Assembly (NCBI GenBank): GCA_029250385.1 | Contig: JAQXFJ010000073.1 | Coordinates: 1-11,255 of the forward strand | DNA: 11,255 bases | Reading direction: 5' to 3' | DNA from: Candidatus Poseidoniaceae archaeon | GTDB taxonomy: Archaea > Thermoplasmatota > Poseidoniia > Poseidoniales > Poseidoniaceae | Notes under the pieces: model-generated | The model's database searches: none | Told to the model about the DNA's origin: nothing | What the model saw: the letters and a program-made list of their open reading frames with translations, nothing else | Program-made: the position numbers and the translations under genes | In this document: positions 1-4,832 of the stretch, piece after piece | Position numbering within the stretch: the first letter of the stretch is position 1 | Layout of the letters: each line of letters begins with the position of its first letter

Positions 1-414
1 GGTGCAAATTCTAATGATCCAGAAGAACTAGACTTCGAAATGCCGGTATTTTATGACAAAGAACAAGGCAATACAATAAGAAAAGTCGAGGTAATATTGT
101 CCTATCCTCAAATTGATGATGATTGTACGGATATAACACCGGGTGAGGGCAATAACTGTCGAAATAAACTCGACATCTATGCCTATAATGAAGATGAAGA
201 TGAGGCCAAGAATACCACTGAAACACCGCTAGACAATCGTGAAGAGGGTGATTGTGATGATGACAGTGACTGTGTTTTGATGCTACTCTCTTCTTACATG
301 TTTACTGATACTGAATCTACCTATGGCGATGGTGAATGGATAATTGCGATTCATAACGAAAAAGTGAATGACCAAAAAATAGAATCATTCGTAATAATTC
401 TTCATTACAAGTGA
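1..414 (+). CDS. C-terminal part of an acidic, probably extracellular beta-sandwich protein (5' end outside window)
   Basis: The reading frame is open from base 1 to the TGA at 412-414, so this is the last 137 codons of a longer gene. The ATG at 40 is internal, not a start. I do not recognise the family with certainty. The visible part is very acidic, with runs such as DEDEDE and DCDDDSDC, and has four cysteines in its middle that could form disulfides, which suggests life outside the cytoplasm. Short alternating hydrophobic stretches (VEVILSY, LDIYAY, WIIAIHN, FVIILHYK) look like beta strands. The ending, with GDGEWIIAIHNE followed by IESFVIILHYK, recalls the last strands of P-domain-like beta-sandwiches at the C-termini of secreted proteases (typically G-W-x-L-x-V then SW-x-L). 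That resemblance is by eye only. The gene runs in the same direction as pyk, 56 nt ahead of it. It is sure as a coding region and unsure in function. Confidence 0.8.
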   Translation, partial: GANSNDPEELDFEMPVFYDKEQGNTIRKVEVILSYPQIDDDCTDITPGEGNNCRNKLDIYAYNEDEDEAKNTTETPLDNREEGDCDDDSDCVLMLLSSYMFTDTESTYGDGEWIIAIHNEKVNDQKIESFVIILHYK

Positions 415-424
415 ACAATTTAGC

Positions 425-433
425 AAATATATT
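425..433 (+). promoter_or_regulatory. Candidate TATA box for pyruvate kinase
   Basis: The 56-nt gap ahead of pyk contains AAATATATT, a good match to an archaeal TATA element. It lies about 38-46 nt before the ATG at 471. A start of transcription 22-27 nt downstream would fall around 452-460, giving a short leader that could just include the GAGG ribosome binding site at 460-463. Separate transcription of pyk is an inference; read-through from the upstream gene is also possible. Confidence 0.4.
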
Positions 434-470
434 GAGAAAGTCCTTTCAAAGGGTGAGCCGAGGATAAGGT

Positions 471-1922
471 ATGCGAAGAACCCGCATTGTTGCTACAATC
501 GGCCCTGCGTCCCAAGATGATGCTATGTTATCTGCCCTGCTTAGCGCAGGAGTAAACGTTTGTCGATTGAATTATTCACACGGTGAGCCGGAACAAAAAA
601 CCGAACTTTATTCCAGAATTCGAAGCATGGAGCAGGAATTAGGTCGCCCGACTTGTATTCTGGCTGACTTACCCGGGCCAAAACTAAGGTTGGGCGAATT
701 TGACGGAGTTCATGTTTTGACTATGGGTAATGAGGTCAATCTACACTGTGGGGTGGCAAACATGGCTGATGCTAGCGCTCGCAATTTACCTGTACAATAT
801 GAGGGATTGTCCCAAGAATTACAACCTGGCGACCCTGTTTTACTTTCTGATGGATTAATTCGGCTAAGTGTCAAATCAACCACTGGACAACGTTCTGGAA
901 CTGTTGTGTGTCGCGTTGAAGACGGGGGGCCAATCAGTTCCAGAAAAGGCATCAATGTTCCAGGTACTCTAGTCGATTTGCCAGCGATCGGTCCCAAAGA
1001 CGAACTTGCCCTACAACACGCACTAGATACCGGCGCCGATCTTGTTGCAGTATCTTATATTAGGACTCCAGAAGATATGCAGCCGGCTAAAGATGCTATC
1101 AAGGATAGAGGATTATCAACTTGGTTAGTTGCTAAAATTGAGCATCCAATGGCGCTCCAGCATCTCGATGCTATTTTGGATGTTGCTGACGCAGTAATGG
1201 TTGCTAGAGGAGATTTGGGAGTAGAGATTCCACTCGAGGAAGTACCACTTGCCCAACAAAGGATCATCGACGGTGCTTTAGAAAGAGGTATGCCAGTCAT
1301 TGTCGCAACACAAATGCTCGAGACTATGACGGTTAATCCACGTCCAACTAGAGCAGAAGTAAGCGATATTTCTACCGCCATTAGGCAGGGAGCAACAGGA
1401 GTAATGCTTTCTGGTGAGACAGCATCGGGAGACTATCCGCTTGAAGCGGTCCAAACTATGGCTAAAATCGCCCTATCTACTGAACAGGGATTGGATTCTA
1501 GCCAACTGAAACCAGAATCAATCACCCGTTTCAAATCGACAAGAGCAGTCGCTCATGCTGGGGTAGAATTGGCTAAAATGGCTAAAGCATCGAGGATTCT
1601 CGTTGCTACACAGCGCGGCAATGCTCCTAGATTAGTGTCTTCATATAGACCGGGGATTCCGGTCACTGCTGTTACTAACAGTATCGCAACAGCACGAAAA
1701 GTCCAACTCTTACCCGGAGTAGACAGCATGGTTACAGAAGAATTAGATCGTGGTTCTCTTACCATGCAAGCAGCATTAACTGGTTTGGTAAATGTTGGAA
1801 CGGTGCTACCGAAACAAAAAATCGTCGCCATCTCAGGTTCGCCAAAGGCTATCAGTGGTATGACTAGCACGGCTAGACTGTATCGGGTTTCGGAGGATGG
1901 CGAAATAATCGGCACAGAATGA
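471..1922 (+). CDS. pyk: Pyruvate kinase
   Basis: Catalyses the last step of glycolysis in the cytoplasm: phosphoenolpyruvate + ADP to pyruvate + ATP. At 483 residues it has normal length for a prokaryotic enzyme without a C-terminal PEP-utiliser extension. The barrel A domain has RTRIVATIGPAS at 3-14, CRLNYSHG at 31-38 (substrate-binding Arg32 and Asn34), the catalytic AKIE at 221-224 (Lys222, metal ligand Glu224), ARGDLG at 245-250 (metal ligand Asp248), ATQML at 279-283 (Thr280) and PTRAEVSD at 292-299. The B domain is about 75-165. The C-terminal allosteric domain starts near 355. Where K+-dependent enzymes have Thr113, Glu117 and Thr120 (rabbit numbering), this one has Leu67, Lys71 and Leu74, the pattern of K+-independent enzymes. 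The effector-loop region reads TQRGNAPR, without the usual Ser/Thr, so the fructose bisphosphate site of muscle-type enzymes is probably absent. The start is supported by GAGG (460-463) 7 nt before the ATG. Confidence 0.97.
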   Translation: MRRTRIVATIGPASQDDAMLSALLSAGVNVCRLNYSHGEPEQKTELYSRIRSMEQELGRPTCILADLPGPKLRLGEFDGVHVLTMGNEVNLHCGVANMADASARNLPVQYEGLSQELQPGDPVLLSDGLIRLSVKSTTGQRSGTVVCRVEDGGPISSRKGINVPGTLVDLPAIGPKDELALQHALDTGADLVAVSYIRTPEDMQPAKDAIKDRGLSTWLVAKIEHPMALQHLDAILDVADAVMVARGDLGVEIPLEEVPLAQQRIIDGALERGMPVIVATQMLETMTVNPRPTRAEVSDISTAIRQGATGVMLSGETASGDYPLEAVQTMAKIALSTEQGLDSSQLKPESITRFKSTRAVAHAGVELAKMAKASRILVATQRGNAPRLVSSYRPGIPVTAVTNSIATARKVQLLPGVDSMVTEELDRGSLTMQAALTGLVNVGTVLPKQKIVAISGSPKAISGMTSTARLYRVSEDGEIIGTE

Positions 1923-1972
1923 AAAATTCTGCACCATACTTGCTCAGTACGCTGTTTTCAGACCAATAATCC

Positions 1973-1980
1973 ATATTTTA
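1973..1980 (+). promoter_or_regulatory. Candidate TATA box for tuf-rpsJ
   Basis: The 117-nt gap between pyk and tuf is the longest on the plus strand and holds ATATTTTA, preceded by CCAATAATCC. A transcription start some 25 nt downstream would fall near 2003 and leave a leader of about 37 nt containing the ribosome binding site. A strong independent promoter is expected for a highly expressed translation operon, but the match itself is modest. Confidence 0.35.
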
Positions 1981-2025
1981 TCATGCGTCGCTTTCAAATA
2001 GGGGTTGTATGTCGGAAGGGTCGAT

Positions 2026-2031
2026 AAGGAG
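2026..2031 (+). promoter_or_regulatory. Ribosome binding site of tuf
   Basis: AAGGAG, complementary to the CCUCC core at the archaeal 16S rRNA 3' end, lies 8 nt before the ATG at 2040. It confirms the start of EF-1A. Confidence 0.75.
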
Positions 2032-2039
2032 TTATTATT

Positions 2040-3341
2040 ATGCCATCTCAATGGGAAGACAAGAACAAGCCACACCGTAATATTGTATTCGTAGGTCACG
2101 TAGACCACGGAAAGTCGACAACCGTAGGTCGTCTACTTCTGGACACAGGCCACATCGAAGAACACGTAATCGAAAAGAATGAAAAACTCGCAGCTGAATC
2201 TGGTAAAGCAGGTTTCGGTCTAGCATATGTCATGGACGGACTAAAAGAAGAGAGAGAGCGTGGAATTACCATTGACGTCGCTCACAAAGAATTCTTCACT
2301 CCTAAGTACTACTGGACTGTCATCGACGCTCCAGGTCACCGAGATTTCGTCAAGAACATGATTACTGGTGCATCTCAAGCAGATACTGCAGTTCTACTGT
2401 GTGCTGCTAACGATGGAGTTAACGCACAAACCAAAGAACACGCTTTCCTAGCCAAGGTTCTTGGTGTTAAGGAACTGATTGTCCACGTCAACAAAATGGA
2501 TATTTCTGGTGTTGATTGGTCAGAAGACAAATACAACGCTGCTTGCAAAGAAGTTTCTGAACTGCTAACCATGGCTGGATTCGGAAAACAACTCAAAGAT
2601 GGTAACATTCCTATGATACCAGCATCATCACTTAAGGGTGACAATGTATACAACAAGAGCGAAAACACAAAGTGGTATGATGGTCCAACATTGTTCGAAG
2701 CTATTGACGCTGCTGCAATGCCATCCAAGCCAGTTGACAAGCCTCTAAGACTTCCAATCCAAGATGTGTACAAGATCTCCGGTATCGGAACTGTACCTGT
2801 CGGCAAGATTGAAACTGGTACCCTAAATGTTGGTAAGAATATTATTTTCAACCCATCACAAAAGTCCGGTGAAGTCAAGTCTATTGAAATGCACCACACA
2901 ATGGTCCAAAAAGCAGAACCTGGTGACAACGTTGGATTCAACATTCGTGGTCTTGCATCTGACGACATCCGCCGTGGTGACGTTGCTGGATATTCCGACA
3001 GTGAACCAACCTTCGTTAGACACGACGAGCATTTCGTTGGACAAATCCAACTTATGGACATTCCTAAGGCTGTTTCAGTAGGATACACTCCAGTATTCCA
3101 CTCTCACACTGCGCAAGTTGCTGTGAAATTCATGGAACTACTTGAGAAGACTAACAAGTCCGGTAAAGAAGCAAACCCGTCTTTCTTGAAGACTGGTGAT
3201 GCATGTCTTATCCGTTTCCAACCAACCAAGCCTCTTGCTATTGAGCAAATGGACAAATTCCCAGAACTATCCCGTTTCGCTATTCGTGACATGGGTAAGA
3301 CAGTTGCTGCTGGTGTCTGTTTGAAGATCGAAAAGAAGTGA
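2040..3341 (+). CDS. tuf: Translation elongation factor 1-alpha (EF-1A)
   Basis: A GTPase that carries aminoacyl-tRNA to the A site of the ribosome. It has 433 residues, normal for archaeal EF-1A. The GTP-binding motifs are complete: G1 GHVDHGKST at 19-27, G2 GITID at 75-79, G3 DAPGH at 96-100, G4 NKMD at 151-154, and G5 as SSL at 196-198 followed by KGDN, where SAW or SGW is more usual. Domain 2 (about 235-325) contains GDNVGFNIRG and DIRRGDVAGY, typical of archaeal/eukaryotic EF-1A and unlike bacterial EF-Tu. Domain 3 follows to the end. Before G2, the usual MDRLKEERERG reads MDGLKEERERG. Codon use differs from the neighbours: every Phe codon I read is TTC, and Asn is about 14 AAC to 5 AAT, the mark of a very highly expressed gene. 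It is followed 37 nt later by rpsJ in the same direction, almost certainly co-transcribed, as in many archaea. Confidence 0.98.
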   Translation: MPSQWEDKNKPHRNIVFVGHVDHGKSTTVGRLLLDTGHIEEHVIEKNEKLAAESGKAGFGLAYVMDGLKEERERGITIDVAHKEFFTPKYYWTVIDAPGHRDFVKNMITGASQADTAVLLCAANDGVNAQTKEHAFLAKVLGVKELIVHVNKMDISGVDWSEDKYNAACKEVSELLTMAGFGKQLKDGNIPMIPASSLKGDNVYNKSENTKWYDGPTLFEAIDAAAMPSKPVDKPLRLPIQDVYKISGIGTVPVGKIETGTLNVGKNIIFNPSQKSGEVKSIEMHHTMVQKAEPGDNVGFNIRGLASDDIRRGDVAGYSDSEPTFVRHDEHFVGQIQLMDIPKAVSVGYTPVFHSHTAQVAVKFMELLEKTNKSGKEANPSFLKTGDACLIRFQPTKPLAIEQMDKFPELSRFAIRDMGKTVAAGVCLKIEKK

Positions 3342-3366
3342 TTCTGAAAAGAGAGGATAACTGGTT

Positions 3367-3371
3367 GGAGG
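3367..3371 (+). promoter_or_regulatory. Ribosome binding site that fixes the TTG start of rpsJ
   Basis: GGAGG ends 7 nt before the TTG at 3379. The in-frame TTG at 3373 is only 1 nt away from it, too close for initiation. The same 7-nt spacing is seen at three other genes in this window, so 3379 is the better start. Confidence 0.75.
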
Positions 3372-3378
3372 ATTGAAT

Positions 3379-3708
3379 TTGGCAGCGGTAACAATTATCA
3401 AATTAACTGGTGAAAACCACAAAGATATCGATAGAGTTGCTAGCCAAATTAAAACAATTTGTGATGCTGGTGGAATCTCTCTAAGAGGACCGATTCCTCT
3501 GCCAACAAGAAGGCTAGTCGTACCTGTCAGAAAAGCACCAGATGGTGAAGGCAGTGAAACCTACGACCATTGGGAATTAAGAGTTCACAAGCGTTTGTTA
3601 GAAATGGATATCAACTCCGGTAAGGATGAGTCTGCTCTTAGACAAGTAACTAGAATCGAAATACCAGATACAGTAAGTATCGAACTTTCAATGAGAGTAG
3701 CTAATTGA
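3379..3708 (+). CDS. rpsJ: Small ribosomal subunit protein uS10 (S10)
   Basis: A component of the head of the 30S ribosomal subunit, next to uS3 and uS14. From the TTG start it has 109 residues, close to the roughly 102 usual for archaeal uS10. It starts AAVTIIKLTGENHKDID, the strand-helix opening of the fold. It then carries the family's core LPTRRLVVPVRKAPDGEG, where the archaeal/eukaryotic insert replaces the shorter bacterial loop, followed by WELRVHKRLLEMD and the last strand VSIELSM. No ATG is available in frame at the N-terminus. The initiator is TTG, chosen because GGAGG lies 7 nt upstream; starting at 3373 would add two residues. It follows tuf by 37 nt, the conserved archaeal tuf-rpsJ order. 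The gene ends 2 nt from the end of the convergent gins gene. Confidence 0.96.
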   Translation: MAAVTIIKLTGENHKDIDRVASQIKTICDAGGISLRGPIPLPTRRLVVPVRKAPDGEGSETYDHWELRVHKRLLEMDINSGKDESALRQVTRIEIPDTVSIELSMRVAN

Positions 3709-3710
3709 GA

Positions 3711-4730
3711 CTAGAGATTTTCAATCTCTGCCACACCTGATTCAATTAACCAATCAGCAGTGTCTTTATCGATAAAATGGATATCATCTTCTTCAAGTAC
3801 CAACTCAACACCATCACCGAGCATTACCGCATCTGGTAATGATTGAACAATTTTAATTCGGACCATTTCTCCTTTTTCAGATTCCTGTTTGTCTTCAATC
3901 TTTTCAGTTATCTCTTCAACAAATTCAGTTACTTTGTTGGTTTTTGTTTTAGATGGAGCTAATTCCATCGCAGCCATGTGTTTTTCGTCACCTGATATAA
4001 TCGTAGTTGACGGTTCAGTAATCGTACTGGGTTTGTTGACATCATCAGCCAAGTCTGATTTGACATATTCGTCGATGTCGGGCCATTCTTCATTGTACAT
4101 TCGATCCTCTTCATCATATTGAGAATCCTTTACTTCTATTACCGTCTCATTATCTTCGATAACTAATTCCGGTGGCATCTGTCCTGTTAGGCCTTCAGGA
4201 CTTTCAATAAAGGAATCTAATTGGGTTGTTCCTGGAGAATGTTTTCGCTTTGCTGAAAGACCTTCACCCAAAATTCCTTTTTGCATTGATTCCCAATCAA
4301 GAGTTTTTTTAAAACGATCCATTTGAGTTACAATTCCGTTGTAAAATGCCTTTTCAGCAGGGTCATGTCTTTGCCAATCCATTGGTGGTAAATCTTGACT
4401 TGCTCCCATTTGCGCATCAATTCTAAGTGATTGTGTTGCCAAATATTGCATCATAGTAACCAGCCTTTTACGAGACAATTCAGATGCAATACGGCGAATA
4501 TTAGCCTGTCTCTTTTGTTCATTTTGAAGTCGAAGGCCGGTAATGCCGTTCATGATCATATCCTGAATATTTGAATCGATATCAGCCAGTAGTTTACCAA
4601 CCATCTCCCAAAAATTTTGGCGTGGTAATGGCACTGGCATATGCCTTGATGCTTGTTGCCTTCTAGTGGCAAATAACTCTTCTTCGATATCGCGCGCTTG
4701 AGTCGCATCGAGATATCTGCCGCCCGCCAT
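3711..4730 (-). CDS. GINS complex subunit Gins51 (DNA replication helicase cofactor) with long acidic linker
   Basis: Probable archaeal Gins51 (Gins15), part of the GINS complex that joins MCM and Cdc45/RecJ-like nuclease in the replicative helicase. From the chosen start it is 339 residues. The alpha-helical A domain spans about 8-149: an opening helix ATQARDIEEELFATRR, then LPRQNFWEMVGKLLADI, a basic helix with SELSRKRLVTMMQYLATQS, and a closing helix near DPAEKAFYNGIVTQMDRFK. The small beta B domain is at 289-339 (MVRIKIVQSLPDAVML, EEDDIHFIDKDTADWLIESGVAEIENL), matching the archaeal pattern of E/D-D-V-hydrophobic, then A-x-x-L-I-x-x-G-V-A-E-I at the extreme C-terminus. Between them is a linker of about 140 residues, mostly acidic and probably disordered, with a PIP-box-like TTQLDSFI at 168-175. 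The start at 4730 has GAGG (4741-4738) 7 nt upstream; an ATG at 4763 adds 11 residues but lacks such a site. Related Thermoplasma has a GINS built from Gins51 alone. Assignment is from motif shape and domain order, not a search. Confidence 0.82.
   Translation of the reverse strand: MAGGRYLDATQARDIEEELFATRRQQASRHMPVPLPRQNFWEMVGKLLADIDSNIQDMIMNGITGLRLQNEQKRQANIRRIASELSRKRLVTMMQYLATQSLRIDAQMGASQDLPPMDWQRHDPAEKAFYNGIVTQMDRFKKTLDWESMQKGILGEGLSAKRKHSPGTTQLDSFIESPEGLTGQMPPELVIEDNETVIEVKDSQYDEEDRMYNEEWPDIDEYVKSDLADDVNKPSTITEPSTTIISGDEKHMAAMELAPSKTKTNKVTEFVEEITEKIEDKQESEKGEMVRIKIVQSLPDAVMLGDGVELVLEEDDIHFIDKDTADWLIESGVAEIENL
3713..3729. terminator. Inverted repeat at the rpsJ/gins convergent junction, possible two-way 3'-end signal
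   Basis: AGAGATT-TTC-AATCTCT is a perfect 7-bp inverted repeat with a 3-nt loop. It begins 4 nt after the rpsJ stop codon and includes the last codons of gins (E-I-E-N-L-stop on the minus strand). Its position suits a transcript end shared by both genes. No long T-run follows on either strand, and archaeal termination mainly uses T-runs, so termination activity is uncertain. Confidence 0.35.
4206..4229 (-). other. PIP-box-like (PCNA-binding) motif coded in the Gins51 linker
   Basis: These eight codons read TTQLDSFI. PCNA-interacting peptides follow Q-x-x-L/I/M-x-x-F/Y-F/Y, and archaeal ones often read like Q-x-x-L-D-S-F-F. Here the hydrophobic positions (Leu, Phe, Ile) and the L-D-S-F core fit, but the first position is Thr instead of Gln. 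It lies just after the folded A domain, at the start of the flexible linker, flanked by the basic stretch AKRKHSPG. This is where an exposed docking motif would be expected. Confidence 0.4.
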
Positions 4731-4737
4731 ATCCGAG

Positions 4738-4741
4738 CCTC
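4738..4741 (-). promoter_or_regulatory. Ribosome binding site that favours the ATG at 4730 for gins
   Basis: On the minus strand GAGG lies 7 nt before the ATG at 4730, the same spacing as for pyk, rpsJ and the large surface gene. The upstream ATG at 4763 has no comparable site, and an in-frame stop lies six codons before it. If that upstream ATG were used, translation would have to be from a leaderless or nearly leaderless transcript. Confidence 0.55.
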
Positions 4742-4806
4742 GAATATGAAAGGACTTGAACATTAATACTGAAACAACTCATCAACTGGTTCATAATCAA
4801 AGACCT

Positions 4807-4825
4807 CACCTCGCTAAGCGAGGTG
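4807..4825. promoter_or_regulatory. Perfect palindrome overlapping the ribosome binding site of the large surface gene
   Basis: CACCTCGCTAAGCGAGGTG is a perfect 9-bp inverted repeat around one central base. As RNA it would give an 8-bp, GC-rich stem closed by UAA. Its right arm contains GAGGTG (4820-4825), which ends 7 nt before the ATG at 4833 and is the only good ribosome binding site there, so a folded leader would hide it completely. It sits in the short divergent region between gins and the surface gene, so a DNA operator is the other possible reading. Confidence 0.55.
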
Positions 4826-4832
4826 CTATGAA

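Noticed and set aside
442..452. Small palindrome CCTTT-C-AAAGG ahead of pyk
   Set aside because: A 5-bp arm in AT-rich DNA is expected by chance. It does not cover the ribosome binding site and has no T-run.
2375..3088. A 237-codon open frame on the minus strand inside tuf
   Set aside because: It lies entirely antisense to a fully conserved EF-1A gene. Its translation has no recognisable motif, and its openness follows from the restricted codon use of tuf.
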